Program-made: the position numbers and the translations under genes
Shown here: positions 1-13,501 of the stretch, piece after piece
How the letters are laid out: every line of letters begins with the position of its first letter
How positions within the stretch are numbered: position 1 is the stretch's first letter
Notes under the pieces: generated by a model
The model's input: only the letters and a program-made list of their open reading frames with translations
Database searches by the model: none
What the model was told of the DNA's origin: nothing
From: Kryptolebias marmoratus
Lineage: Eukaryota > Chordata > Actinopteri > Cyprinodontiformes > Rivulidae
Reading direction: 5' to 3'
Assembly (NCBI RefSeq): GCF_001649575.2
Contig: NC_051434.1
Coordinates: 12,670,333 to 12,734,332, forward strand
DNA length: 64,000 bases

Positions 1-59
1 GAGTTGCTTATGGCTAAATTAGGGTTAGAGTGCGGGTTTTTGATGTTTGTCTCTTTCTT

Positions 60-178
60 ACTGTTTATTCATTGTCACATGCTGTTTTTATTTTGTTTTT
101 TAATTATGTAAAGCACCTTGAAATGCCTTGCTGCTGAAATGTGCTATACAAATAAAATTTGATTGATTGATTGATAAA
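60..178 (+). repeat. 3' tail of a LINE/SINE-type fish retroposon
   Basis: The segment reads like the common fish L2/SINE-type 3' end: 'aagcaccttgaaatgcc', then 'gctatacaaataaaattt', then a run of TGAT/GATT units. A short AT-rich hairpin-like end followed by a 4-bp tandem repeat is typical of elements mobilised by CLAMP/L2-like LINEs. The 5' limit is not visible. Family assignment is from memory. Confidence 0.6.
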
Positions 179-2599
179 TAAGATGATCTCTGAAACTATA
201 CTTCAACGTGTTCGTTCTTTGCTTTATGCAGCAATATTTCACACAGTGTTGGGTTGATATAAATTGATTAGACTAAAAGACAGTGTTGTAAAACTAATGT
301 AGAAGATTTACACAACCACTGGTATCAATAGTTGTAACTATATGACATTGTTCTGAGAAAACTTTGACTTTCTGAGCACTTCAGTGATATAGCTGACTTG
401 ATTTAAGGTGCCTCACGCAAATGTTAAATATTGTGCAACGTTGTTCATGCTCCAGCTGCTCTCTTGTGTTTAGCGCAGTCACTTATTGCTGGAGCCTGGT
501 CTTAGCAAATGTGATGATTACATAGATCCGTTAAACACTCCCAAAGTTGGATTACAGGTTTTTTGAGTGTGCCGAGTGGATAAAAGTTTGAAAAAGCAGT
601 GAGAACATTAGGGATGATCATACATCATAGTAGGCTTGTAGCCTCGTTTAAGAGCACCGCACTCAAACTAAGATATTTAAAGTTTGTAGCAAGATATAAA
701 TTCCTCTCTAAATACCATTTTCCTCCTTGCTCAACTATGATAATGGTCCTCGCTGTTTTATCCCTAATGTTCCTCTAAGTGACATTATCTCACCAGATAA
801 GACTTGCGATGGGGACAGTAGTCGGGCTAGTTTGCTGACAGGACACAAAGTTCTCTCATGTGAAGAATTTAGATGTAGCAGATTTATCTTAACCCAGTTT
901 TATCACCAGATGTCATCACCGAATGTATAATAAAGGTGACTGTTTCTGTGCTTTAAACAGTTGGTACTGTTATGAGCTTAACTTTATAACAACTTTGGCT
1001 GGTTTTTCTGTACCCTTTTACTTTTTATCTGTTGTTTATTTCCTAGTGTGTGCCATGAGTAAACTTGGGGTCAGCGGGTCCTGTTTACTGACAGCCAACA
1101 GCGTCAGGGTTTCATTTTTATCTGCAGAATTTGTTGCAGCTGACAATGAAGTATCATTCAAAGCTCATCTACAAGATCAGAAACGAGGCTTGGGAAATAA
1201 ATTTTTTTAATCTTGCTCTTGCCCTATGAATCTTGATTTAACTAAGAGTTTATTTGTTTGTTTGTCCCATTGGAGTAATGTCCAACACTGTAAAGGTTGA
1301 CTAGTTTTCATATCAAAATCCACAACAAACAGGATCTGTCAGCAGACAGATTTACTGACCCGTTTCTGACTCCACTACAAAAGCTGGTGATACGTCTTGT
1401 TTCAGTTTATTAGTTTTGGGCCTTTTCCAGTTCATCTGTTGTTATAAACCAAAGCAGCTCAGACAATTGAAATGTCTCCTGTGTTTAACAATGTATTCAT
1501 CTTTTTGCCTCACACATCATAAAGTCTGTCAGAAGTCAGTCTGATAAGGTTACATCAGGTTTCTGTGTGTGGTTCTTTTTGATACTGGCTTCCTCTGTTA
1601 CTCTTGGTTCAAACTCCCAGTGTGGGAGGTACGATGAAGCTCACAACATCACGGATTGTTTGCAGGAGTCATTTGACTCTGAGCTGCATTATTTTCGTTC
1701 TTTATAATTTATCTGAATTTGTGAAACTTGATTTTTTTGCAATTTCATTCAGACTAACCCATTTACATATCTTTATTGCCCAGTTTTTGTCAGTTTATTT
1801 ATTTATATATCATCATTATTTATATATATTTTTATCGTAAAGATACCAGGAGTGCATTAAGGTGCTTTGGCTTGCCTCTGGATTGTCATGGATACTTTAA
1901 AATTGCTGAACAAGTCTTTCAGACTAGTTCAGGGAAATTAAAACATATTTATGAATGTCTCTGTCACTAGTCTCCAAAGTAACCAGACACCTTTTGTTAT
2001 AATTTATTGTAAGTAGTAAGACCTTGCACATATTTATTTCTTTAAATATGTCAACAATATGCTTTGTTAACAAGGTTTTTTCTGCATTGGGCTTAATTGT
2101 ATGTAAGTAATTCACCTTACAGTCATGTTACGTAGTAAAATGACTGGCTTGTGTTTCTAAATGTGGCATCGATAGTAGGTAACTTGTGTAATGTGTCTCA
2201 TCCGATTGACCAGAGCTGCCTGTGACTCTGAGAACAATGGTTCAGTGTCCTGAGGAAGCTGTGTCGACTCCTATCTGGCTCCGTCAAAGGAGGTCTGGTG
2301 TGAATGTAGGGCAGCCGAAGATCATCGCCGCTGATTATCATGTCTGCCAGCGACTCTGTGTGGCTTTAAAGGGTATAACTGAAAAGTGATTTGGCTTTCA
2401 ACGGCCTTGAGTGAATAGCTGGGGTTTACAAAAGAAACGCGTGACACCACATGTTTTGCAACACTTTACGAAGAAGTGCACCGCCTACTTTCAGCGCTGT
2501 AGCAGAGTTGTCCCTCCAGCATTCATGCACTCTGCAGGGTAATTAAAAATAAAAGTTTTCTGCTGTGGTTGAGTTTTGGTAGTATAAAATTTGAAACAT

Positions 2600-3230
2600 C
2601 TGTGTTGAAGAGGTAACCTGAGGGAGATTGTGGACTGTAAGGTTGTGGCAGGGAAGAGTGTGGCCAGGCGGATGATGAGTTCAGAAAGAAGCTGTTAAAG
2701 GCTATGGGTGGTAAGAAAGAGCTTCCAGATGACTGGGCTACTACAGCAACAGTGATTAGAGACACAGGTAGGACTTGGTGTGTCATCTGGACAGAGAAAA
2801 GATGATAAGGAGACCTGGTGGTGGAATGGTGAACTGCAGAAAGTTATCCAGAGGAAGAGGTCAACCAGGAAGAAATGTGACAGCGAGAGGACTGAAGAGA
2901 GGAGACAGGAATATATAAGGAGATGCAACGTAGGACAAAGAGGGGGGTAGCAAATCAGAAGGCGTGATGATGAGTTGTACATGAGGCTGGACACTATGGA
3001 GGGAGAGAACTTGGATCGACTGGGAAGACAGAGGGACCAGGCTGGATAGGATGTGCAGCAGGTTAGGCTTGTTAAAGATGGAAATAATAATGTTCTAACA
3101 AGAGAGGAGAGGGTGATGGGGAGATGGAAGGAGTAGGAGAGAGGAGAGAGGACGCAGAAGACAGAGTTAGATGGAGAAGGATGACCCCTGAAAAGGGAAC
3201 AGCTGAAAGAAGAAGAAGAAGTATAAAATT
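2600..3230 (+). mobile_element. Internally deleted RTE-like LINE ORF2 fragment
   Basis: Forward translation in shifting frames gives blocks typical of the stretch between endonuclease and reverse transcriptase in fish RTE-like LINEs: a W-W-W-N-rich block near 2815-2835, an 'IQRKR' block near 2850, a block of Arg/Glu-rich sequence to 2930, 'RLGRQRDQAG' near 3020-3050, and 'LTREERVMGRWKE' near 3095-3135. Immediately after this the sequence jumps to a 3'-end-like segment ending in a short AGA/AAG run at about 3210-3225. Stops and frameshifts break it, so it is a dead, 3'-truncated and internally deleted copy. It lies in the same orientation as snx13. Confidence 0.6.
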
Positions 3231-3943
3231 TGAAACACCAGAATAACTTCCAAAAAAAGGTGGGAAACGGTTATTAGTTAGAATTCAGAACTTGGTTTCC
3301 TGTAATGACAATAACAGGAAAACCATAGGCTGTGTCACACAAATATCCACAAGTCACACACACACATACATTCTTTGTCTAGCACTCCCCTGCAACACAC
3401 CACAATGTGTGTCATCTTAAGTAATCTTTTCCTGTACCAACATCTCCTGTAGAGCTTGGATCTTTTGTTTCCCCTGCTTGGCGGATGACGTCGTGTTTAA
3501 GAACGACACCGTTCGCACAAACGGGTGGAACGTTGTGGCGCATGGCCGTGGCCTCGGCTTGCTTTGTGGGGTTTTGATGTAGCCAAGCAAAAAGGCACAG
3601 CTACAGAGTTCTGACGTCCTGCTTCTGGCGTTCAGAGAGCGCGTCATGATTTGCATTTGAAGTCTGGTAGAGGAGGCAGGACAAGTCCACTCTGGGGATG
3701 ACGTACTGAAAGATGTATTCTCAAACCTGGGGATCGCCAAACAGTGTGTTAGGGAAAAAAAAACCTTAAAGTGATATTTATTATATTCTGTCCTGGTTTA
3801 TAGCTAACACACAACTTGTTGTTATGCAATAAATATCCATATTGTGTTATTTTTACTTTACTTTTTCAAGAATAAGCAGCATATATAAAGTTTTACCGTA
3901 CTGGAGAATAAGCCAGTGACTTGTTTTTGTTCTCGTGTCCCAG

Positions 3944-6900
3944 GCCAGTCTGTCCATCTGGGGATGGGGGGGCCTTGGAGTTGTGCTGTTCCTCGTTACC
4001 TTTGGACCTTTTGCCATATTCTACCTGGCCTTTTATATCTTTTGCTTTATTGGAGGGTGAGCAGAAACCTTATTTTTAAAAAATATATACATTTCTGCTT
4101 TTCATAGTGAAAGTTTTTCCTGTTTTTATTCGTCGTCTTTTCCTGTTTTCCAGGGGCTTTTTGGTCACTTTGCTTTATGGAAAGATAAACTCAGAGAAGC
4201 ACCTGGAAAAGTGCGAGCACTCTTACTTGTCACCCACACAAATTGGTATAGTGAAGGTAAGAGCGGAGCGCAGACGCACCGGCACAGATGATGGTTTTAT
4301 TAAAGCTGTTTCTCACGTTTTGCTTCTGGTTTTATCGGGATGTGTTCCGACTCTTTCAGACACTGGATGAGATGAAACTGGAGATGAAGCCTATAAAAAT
4401 CGACAGGAGACTGACCGGCTCTAGTATAATCGACGAACCACTACAACAGGTGGGTTTTTCTTTTCTCTTATTTTCATCTGAATCTTTCTGTGAACTTCTG
4501 AGCCAAACACGAGAGTGGCCACAGAAGAGTCACAAGACGAGCCATAAAATCACCAAATCAGCTGCAAGGACCGAAGACAGAAACTCATGAGTCTTTAAAG
4601 CACAACACTGAGCCTAAAGGTACAACACCGGAGGAGAGAGGCCAACAGAACGTAACAGGATTACGACTGAGTGACAACTCTGTAGTCTCTTTGGGTTCAG
4701 GTCCATTCAGGTCACTGTCTGACACATCAGCTGGCCAGGTCAGCAACTTACTGCTCTTAAGCCTTAGGGGAGTGATCACCATGGAAAAGTGCACCTATAG
4801 GTCTCCACGGCATGGGTTTACTGAAAGGTAACTTTTTGTTTTTAGGGTTTTTGAATAAATAAGTTTATTCAGCAGTTGGAACAAGAAAATGCAGGGAGAA
4901 TCATAAAACATGATAAGTTCATTATTTAATCTCATATAAGCAGCTTGTTTATGATCGCTGCTCCACAGAAAAAGCTTTTGAATATGCCATCACAATGAGC
5001 CGAAAATTATTTCTTACTTTAAAAATGGTTTGAAAACTCCTAACTAATATTGTAGTAGAGAGAGCTCTCGTCCTTACACTTTGGCTTCATTTAATAAAAA
5101 AGTTGAAGTAAAACTTTTCACCCTTTTGTGCCAGAACTACATCTATCATGTGCCTGAAGCAAAAAGGCAAGATTTATGCACAGCTGAGACTCCGGTGGTG
5201 ATTAACGCAGCTCGACACGTGGGGATAGATTTTCTAAGCGATGGTTAGATGACTAATACAAGCTTAGTGGCTTTTGGGTTTCGGTCATCATATGTTTTTT
5301 TTCAACCCTTTCTGCCGTTGTAACACTTGGAGTAAGAAAAAGGATCTTTTTGCATGTGGTTCTCAGCGGAGCGGTGTGGCCTGCCAGAGTTAAGTGCAAA
5401 CACAGCAGTTTCAGGGTTGGTCAGATGACCCTGACTGGTCTACCAATGTGTCTCAGTGTCCCCCACCCCCCGTTTTCCTGGGAACTCATACTTATCATTC
5501 CAGCTGCATGTGAACCGTGATATCTCCCGCAGCTGAATGTGGTCCGTGTCGTCTTTATTTATCTGCATGGGATATTTGCCCCTTTTTTTCTTGTACTAAG
5601 CACTCAAATAAACACCCATTGCTCCCTCTCTCTGCAGCTCATTCTGTAGTAAATTTATAAAGCTGCTTCAAAAGCAATATTACAGATTTAATATGTTTTA
5701 TATGTCAGCTTGCTTATCCCTCCTTGTCCCATATTTGCATGTAGGTGATCCAGTTTGCGCTGAGAGACTACATCCAGTACTGGTACTACACGCTGAGTGA
5801 AGACGAGTCCTTCTTACTGGAGATCAGACAGACGCTGCAGACTGCCCTCATCCAGTTCTCCACACGGTACGAGACCCACGTTCAGACACAGTTCCTGTCT
5901 TTTGAGATGCAAATATCTTAAAACTAACTATGCTATTTCTGTGTCAAGGTCCAAAGAGGTGGACTGGCAGCCTTACTTCACCACTCGCCTGGTGGACGAC
6001 TTTGCCACCCATTTACGTGTCTTTAGAAAAGCCCAGGATCGCCTCGCTGACAGAGAGGATAAGCAAAGTACGGCAGGCTCTCTCACCATTTAACATGCCT
6101 TCAGGATGAATTCAGTTCCGTTTTATTAATTAAAATATTATCGTATTTGACGATATTATGCTGTGCTTACTGTAAATTTTGGTGGTATTATTTTCAAATC
6201 TACAAATCTTCCTATAAAGCCAAGGTGAGAGTTTTGATGCTAGTACATGACCAGTGGTTTCTTGACAGGGGACATAACCGACGAGCTGGTCGACTCGTTC
6301 TTTGAGGCGGAGGTGGAGATGGAGAGGAAGATTTGTCGAGACATAGTTTGCACTTCGCACAAAGATGAAGAAGGTAAACACCGAGGTTACATTTTATTGA
6401 CTTGAGGCACTTTTACCTCAGATATTGAGGCTGTAAGTAGTTAATCTAAACATTTGCTCTGTGTGTGTTTGTGTGTTGCAGGTTTTCTTCGAGATTTGTG
6501 CGAGTTACTTCTGTATCTGTTACTACCTCCTGGTGATTTTCACAATAAGAGCATGAGATACTTCCTAAGGGTGAGTGCACAAACAAAATGTAATTGTCAG
6601 AGCTTCAGGTACTTTTACCAGTTTCAGCTGATGTAAACCGTGGGCTGTGTCTGGAAATACTCCGGTGTATTATAGGAGGTGCTGGCGTACGGCGTGCTCC
6701 TTCCTCTGATCAACCAGCTGAGCGATCCAGACTACATCAACCAGTTTGTCATCTGGATGGTGAGGATCCCAACTTCGAACAGCCTGAAAGCCAGGTTTAT
6801 TCACTGTATCAGTGGGAATTGTATTTTGTTTCTAGATTCGAGACTCCAGCTGCAACTATGAAGCCTTCATGAACATCTTGAAGCTAACAGACAAGCCTCC

Positions 6901-9900
6901 AGAGCTGGAGGCCGTGAAGGACAAGGTGGTGGAGGAGCTGCAGTATCTCCGCTCCCTGGATACTGCTGGAGATGGTGGACGCTCACTTTTTCTTACACAT
7001 GAAGCTAACTTTGTCTTAGTGATACAACAGTAAAGTGTGGTGAAGTAATTGCGTGGCATTTTTTTAAGTTAAATGCCTGTTTCTCTTTTAGACATCAATG
7101 TGATCAAGAACCAGATAAACAGTCTTATGTTTGTGAAGAAGGTGTGTGAGACCAGAATCCAGAGGCTTCAGTCTGGAAAGGTGAGAGACGGTGTTTATAC
7201 TGATCATCTTCTTTTAGACACATGATTAAAATTCCTTTTGGTCGGTACGCACCGTCTGCAGCTGGATCTTCTCAGATTCAGTCGGTTAGTTTTAGTTTTT
7301 TTTTCCTTGTTTCTGTCTGATGCAGGAGGTCGACACGTTGAAGCTGGCAGCCAGCTTTGGCAAGCTGTGCGTTATCCCGCTGGATCACATCCTCGTCCAC
7401 AACATTGCTCTGCAGTTCTTCATGGGTAAGCGCATCATGGAAACATGTCGCACAGACACCAGAAATGACTAGTTACCAGCAGACCTTAACCAGAACGTCT
7501 CTGTTAATCATCCTTGTTGTCCATAATTTATCTAATCTCTCAGTAACTCTAGCTCGTCTCCTCCTCCAGTCTCTCCTGTGTTCACCAAAGATCAAAAACT
7601 TCCTCTGCTTTACACATCAGATGATTTTATGTGGATGTGCTGTCAGATCTTGTTTGAAAACAAACCCCAAATTTAAAACTTAGGGTCATATTTATTACTG
7701 TGGCATGTATACTCCTCTACATGTTAAATTAAATGTCATAAATTATTATTACTTAATAAGACTGGGCCAATAAAACCAGATGTATTTAAAATGTAACTTG
7801 GTTTAGTTAGGAGATTATTATAGCTGCCAAAAAGTATAATGTGTTCAACGTTAAAGACACCGTTTTAATGTTTGTGCACCATTTGGACCACATTTGTTCG
7901 TCTCTTGATCCAGACTTCATGCAGGCTGCCGGGGCCCAGGCGGAGCTCTTCTTTTGGCTCACCGTGGAGGGGTACAGAGTGACGGCGCAGCAGCAGCTGA
8001 TGGTGATGGAGGGCTGGCAGAAAGATGAGAAGAAGCAGCCCGGCACCACAAAGGGGCTCCTCAGGGTCGCTGCTCTGGGCGTCTATGAGCAGTATCTTTC
8101 TGACAAGGTGGGAGGAACACGCAGTCGTCACCCGTTGAATATCCTCAAACAGTGTGGTTTTAAAAATAAGAAAATCACAACAATAAATGTAGAACGCGTC
8201 GTAATTCTATTAGTGTTTAGTCCTTAAAGTGCCTCTTTCTTTACCTTGCATCGTCACCCGCTGACCCCTCTGCTCCTACAGGCGTCTCCCAGAGTACAGG
8301 TGGACACGGCGTTAGTCACGAAGCTGGGAGAGAAGCTACAGAAAGACGACCCCACACCTGAGATATTTGACGAAGTTCAGAGAAAGGTACGAAGGCGTCG
8401 CCTCATCGTTTTCTGTCGGCAGACTCCCCGAACCGTTTTTAAGTTACGAGTCGTGTGGATTGTCCCGCAGGTGTATGAGATGATGCTGCGAGACGAGCGC
8501 TTTTACCCCTCCTTCAAGCAGAGCCCTCTGTACGTGCGCATGCTCGCGGAGCTGGACATGCTGAAGGAGCCGAGCTACCGAGGATCCGACGACGGGGAGG
8601 GAGAATCCTTCAACGGCTCCCCAACGGGAAGCCTTAACCTGGTGGGGACTCGCCTTTCAGTTGAAGAGGTCGCTGTCGGCGTTAGTTTTAGCTGACCTTT
8701 TTCCCCGTTTTGTTTTTTTCTCCTTTTAACGATTTCAGTCACTGGATGACTTGAACAACGCCTGCCATGATGAATTTACACAGCTACATGCCTATATCTC
8801 TGACACAGGTACGCTTTGATTGGCTTTAAAGCGGGATTGGTTAAAAACATGCGCTGTTTGCCAGAAATCCTTTTAGATGAAAAAGATTAAAACGTGAAGA
8901 GTCGATGACAGCTTGAGTATTGCATGGATTTGGTTTGTGTGACACTATGCTGAATTCTGTGTGATTTTTGTCTAATTTATTTGAATCTCTAAGCTCCTTC
9001 TAGTCCTTCCTTGCACATATTTTTGTTTTGTTTTAACTTTTCACCTCCTTGCTCCACACATCTGCATGTTTGTCTCAGTATTTTTTATTTCTTTCATTCC
9101 ATTACCTTCACTGTTTTATGTTCTTCCTTTTTCCTTCCTTTTCCCTGCCTTATTTTTTCCTTTTCATCCTGTCACACTTCTTTTTTTATTATTTCCACAC
9201 ACTCTGCACTTTATTCCTTCTTTTGTTTGCTTTTCTCCTCTCACACTTTCCACCTGCAACACTTTCTTTTCTTTTTTTTTTTTTGCCTTTCAACACATTT
9301 TCCTTCCTCAACCCGTCCCCTCTTTTTGGGATGTATTACGGGACGGGGTAGCTGATCTTTGTCTCCCCGGCTTCTGGGGTGCCACAGGGGTTTGCAACGA
9401 TCATGGTAAGACCTACGCACTTTATACCATCACCGTGTTCAGACGGACCCAAGACGGCAGCGAGGACTGCTGGAAGACCTACAGGCGCTACTCGGACTTC
9501 CACGACTTCCACATGAGAATCACGGAACAGGTGAATTGAAATCATTTAAGTAATTTTATCTTTGTTTGGTTTCTTCATATGAACCTGGCGTCTATGTTTT
9601 GTTTTAGTTTGAGAGCTTGTCATCAATCCTGAAGCTGCCAGGGAAGAAAACCTTTAACAATATGGACAAAGACTTCTTGGAGAAGAGAAAAAAGGACCTC
9701 AATGCTTACCTTCAGGTAGACAAATACGTTTGTTCACATGAGCTGTTGGTTTGGTGTTGTCATGTGTCAGAAACCTAACGTGTGTGTGGTTTTTGTTTTT
9801 TTTCAGCTGCTGCTAAACCCAGAAATGGTGAAGGGCTGCCCAAATCTGATTCCTCACGTCTACGACTTCCTGGAGAACAAGGCCTACAGCAAGGGCAAAG

Positions 9901-11297
9901 GAGAGTTTGCACGGAAGGTATTCGATTTTATTTCATTTAACAAAAAAAATACAATGCTTTTCTTTTAATGCAAAATAACAAGCATTAAAGAATTTAAAAA
10001 TTAAAGTTCTGTTTCTTCCTTCCCTTTTTCAGATAGACACATTTGTGAATCCTCTACGGAGCTCCATGAGGAACATGTCCAACGCGGTGAAGTCCCTGCC
10101 GGATAGTCTGGCTGAGGGGATGAACAACATGGGCCGGATGTCAGAGAGACTGGGTCAGGACATCAAACAGTCCATACTCAAGGTGTGCTTCAGGCTCGTT
10201 TTATCTGTTTATGCTTATTTTTCTGCATCAACTTCTCTGGTTAAATTAAAAAATAATTAATAAAAAACGTCTAAACGTCATTTGACAACTGTGTCAATGG
10301 CTTTGGTTCCAGGTGCCTCCACTCCTTCCGAAATCCGATATCGACCCAGAACACTGTCGAGTCTCCGCTCAGCTCGACGACAACGTGAGTCTGCAGGCTG
10401 TTCTGCCACGTTTCTTTCCTTTTTTTTTTTTTTTTGCTAAAACGGTCTCTTTTGCGTGCCTAGGTGGATGATAACATCCCGCTGCGGGTGATGCTGCTGC
10501 TGATGGACGAGGTTTTCGATCTGAAAGAGAAAAACCAGTGGCTGCGCAGGAACATCAAGAACCTGCTGCAGCAGCTCATCAGAGCCACTTACGGAGACAC
10601 GATCAACAGGTCCGAGGCTCACCACGCGTTCTAAATAACCAGCTCCGCCAAGAGCCCAACTTTAAACCTTTTTCTTCCGTTTCTGAAGGAAAATCGTGGA
10701 TCACGTGGACTACTTGACGTCACCAGAGCAGGTGGCCGACTATGTGAAGAAGTTCAGGTGACTGGGCCCCTATTTTGGTTGCAAAGGTTAGTCTGAAGAA
10801 CCTTAGTAACAGTCTTTCTTCCTGTTCAGGGATTCCTATTGGCCTAACGGTATTCTAGCGGAGACTCCACCGCGCCGGGACAAGTGCATCCGCATGAGGA
10901 CACGAGTAGCTGCCAAGACGAGTCTGTTGGGCATCATGCCAGGTAAAAAAATTTACTTTTTAAATAACTTCTCTATCGTCAGGTGGGGAGGCTTTACATG
11001 TCATCTTTTCTCTCCTGGAAAACTAAAACATTCCTCCTTGTTGCTGTTTTTCCTCCTCCAGATGAGCTGAAACACATCATTGGAGCGGACACCACAAGAA
11101 AGGGGATCCTCCGAGTCTTCGACATGTTTCAGTACCAGCCCATGAACCGGCGACTCGTCTACGTGTTCTTGGAGGGCTTCTTGGAGACCATGTTCCCTCA
11201 GTACAAATTCCCCGAGCTCTTCGTCAAGCTGCACTCCCGTTCGCCTCGCATCCACAAATTCAGCCAGAAACTCAAAGGCTCCTTGCTGAAGAGGTGA
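3944..11297 (+). CDS. snx13: Sorting nexin 13 (first exon missing from window)
   Basis: SNX13 is an ER-anchored PXA-RGS-PX-nexin C sorting nexin acting at endolysosome/lipid-droplet contacts. Exons: 3944-4056, 4154-4256, 4360-4449, 5745-5866, 5949-6067, 6269-6373, 6482-6570, 6676-6759, 6836-6974, 7092-7180, 7326-7425, 7914-8107, 8282-8386, 8471-8641, 8739-8808, 9388-9530, 9608-9715, 9807-9917, 10033-10182, 10313-10384, 10464-10609, 10689-10757, 10830-10942, 11062-11297 (TGA). Their sum is 2841 nt, exactly 946 codons plus stop; with about four N-terminal residues outside the window the protein is near 950, close to human. Order: two hydrophobic N-terminal helices (residues about 10-50), PXA from 'ALRDYIQYWYY', RGS about 385-515, PX with 'RRYSDFHDF', then nexin C. 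PXA-to-C-terminus identity to SNX13 is high and excludes SNX14/SNX25. A short insert seen before the PX domain in some mammalian isoforms is absent. One donor (after 6974, GTGGAC) is weak. Confidence 0.95.
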
Positions 11298-13501
11298 CAG
11301 GAAAGGACGGCGGCATCGGGACACGGGCCGACTGGACACGCAGAGACCTGAGAGCTGAACGCGAGGCTGTCGAGGGGGTTGATGTGAACATTGAGGTGTG
11401 TGTGTGACTGCTGCCCACGCTCTCCCCTCACACACACACACACACTCCTGTCAGTGGAATCACTCCAGCTGTCCGACTGATCATTTCCACTGAGGGAGAC
11501 CCGAAGGTTGAGCAGCCCTGCCACTCTCACTCTGTGACACTCGAGCGCAAACACAAACCCTATCATTTGCACCAAGACTGAACATGGCAGTCTTTTCTTT
11601 TAGTTTCCGTGTTACACCCCCCCCCCCTCCCCCCTCCCCNTAACTGAAACAAAAATCTTATTCACATTTTTTTCCCCTCAAGATGGGGCCTTGAAAATGG
11701 CAGCTTTTGACACCAGGGCTACTTTTTTTGGACTTTACTTGTTCTTTTGAGCTTTATCTTTAACGAGCCAATGCTGCTTTTTTTTTTGTGTGTGGTCTGG
11801 AGAGCAGACCACAAAAGCCGTTGCCGTTTTTAAACTGCAGGACTTAGTCTAATTCCCACACCTTGCCTTACCCTCCCGCTTTAGTCCTCCGTCTCAGAGC
11901 CATACAGCTGCAATCAAACGCACCCTCATGCTGTAGACATGTAAGCTGCAGAAGCCAATGTAACCGTTTTCATAGCAACCAAAAACTGTCAAAAGCACTG
12001 GGTTAAAGAGGCCTCAAAATGTGACTGAAAGAAATGTGGGATGAAAGGTTTTAGTTTTGCTCAAAACATTTTTTTCCACTCTCTGCAACTACCAGACCAC
12101 ATCCCCTTTAGATCTACTGCCCTAACCTGCGACAACCAAAGCTCAAGCTGTTCATTTGTCCGTGTGTCTGCTCGCTACGATACTTTGAACATTGCTGATC
12201 GTGTGACGGAGGAGACCTGCGATGAGCTGAAAGACGACGAGGCTGGAAAGACTAAGAAAGTGTGGCTGTGGGAGGCACAGTGTTGAATGTACTCGCCGGT
12301 CTGCTCTGCATTTGGCCCAAGGAGAATTTGGTTGCAAATGGGGGGAAAGGGGTGGAGGTTGTATGCGTGTTTAGCACAAAGATTTCAACCGTCTTCAGTC
12401 AGAAACTGTGCCAGCGTGAGCCTTAAATCAGTTTAGTGTATACTGACAAAGAGATGCACACTAGAGGGAGCTCTCCTTCAACATTTGAACAAGGAAATCA
12501 AAATAGGCATAGATCCCTAATCGCTTTTGTTCTGATTTGGTGCAATATATTCTTTTTCTTCAATGCGTGTGCGTTCTGATTCTTTGTGCATTGAAAACAG
12601 TAATTCAGTTGTTTTTTTTTTAAAGGAGGAAAAAAAAACATGAGTCTTTTTACCCCAACAACCTAACATTCCGTTGTTGCAAAAGTTTACTTTATAGACT
12701 TGTTTTATAAGTCTGTTTTTTTGGTTTTGTTTTGTTTGCACAAGCACACTCTTGCAGGATTTGTTGTTGCTTAAGCAGTGATCGGGGGAGTTTTTTGTGT
12801 CACAGCTCGATGATTAGCACAGTTTTTTTTTTGTTTGTTTTTTTTGGATTCACTCATAAGTGGAGTTTTATCCATTCAAGACTGTCGTGTTCAGTGCATC
12901 AAGAAAAAAAAAACTTTTATGAACTGACAGAGACCCTTTCTCTGACCCCCAACTGTGTGCCCCCTTCAAATTTCTTAAACTAATTTGTAACCAGTGGAGC
13001 CCCTGCTAATTAGCACTTACTGTAGCAACTGTAGGAGTCCAGCTTTTTGTTTTACAAATTTAGTTTCGGTCTTTGGGGCCAACTCCGTCGACTGCTGTGA
13101 TTGGCTGAGCTGGAAGCCATGAACCGGGGCATCTCTTTTTGGGAGGTGAAGCCATTGTCCCCGTGATGGAGATATCACCTTTAACTTTCTGCAATCCTCT
13201 CCATGCAGGAAGGTGGTTGTTTGTTTTTATTATTATTTTTCAACCTCAGTATATATATAAATATATATACATATGAATCTATGAAACAGAAAACTTGTGC
13301 ATATCTGTGTACATTGTGTTAATAGTGTGCCTAAATGTACTTTCAACTCTATTTTCATATTTTTCTTTACCCAAACAAAAGTCAATCAAGATGTCATACG
13401 ACCAAAAAAAAGGCTATAGGGTTGTTTTTGTTTTTTCTTGGCATCATGCTTAAACTTTTCCTTGTGAGCAGTTGTGCTCTAATCAGTATAACACTAATAA
13501 A
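11298..13501 (+). other. snx13: snx13 3'UTR
   Basis: No coding potential. It includes a C-rich run with one undetermined base (N at 11640), a CA tract near 11428-11446, several T-runs and an AT-rich stretch near 13247-13272. The best polyadenylation signal is AATAAA at 13496-13501. A 2.2 kb 3'UTR is inferred from the absence of any other gene before the signal; an earlier end cannot be excluded. Confidence 0.65.
13496..13501 (+). terminator. Polyadenylation signal, snx13
   Basis: Canonical AATAAA followed within about 50 bases by T-rich sequence. It lies about 370 bases before the convergent dmac1-like stop codon at 13869. Confidence 0.6.

Larger units (their letters stand above)
1..3943. 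other. Non-coding block left of snx13 exon 2 (probably snx13 intron 1)
   Basis: No convincing exon was found here. The first recognised snx13 exon opens at 3944 directly after a CAG acceptor, so part or all of this block should be snx13 intron 1; the human protein has only about four residues before that junction, and I could not locate a matching ATG exon here, so it may lie left of the window. The block contains a LINE/SINE-type 3' tail (about 60-178), an RTE-like LINE fragment (about 2600-3230) and AT-rich unique DNA. ORFs of 60-107 codons here look random. The interval 3417-3740 is less AT-rich than its surroundings but matches nothing I recognise. Confidence 0.6.

Noticed and set aside
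3417..3740. 107-codon minus-strand ORF left of snx13
   Set aside because: It has no recognisable motif and no supporting splice sites. It might be an old transposon relic, but nothing in the sequence shows this.
9011..9539. Overlapping 100-157 codon ORFs rich in Phe/Ser/Leu
   Set aside because: They translate a C/T-rich polypyrimidine stretch of an snx13 intron; only the part from 9388 is a true exon, in the PX domain.
3944..11297. Assignment of the first gene as SNX14
   Set aside because: Both share PXA-RGS-PX-nexin C, but the N-terminal membrane segment, the RGS region and the C-terminal exon ('MPDELKHIIGA', 'VYVFLEGFLET') match SNX13.
11001..11441. 146-codon minus-strand ORF over the last snx13 exon
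   Set aside because: It is the antisense shadow of a conserved coding exon; codon-level conservation belongs to the plus strand and no family matches the antisense product.
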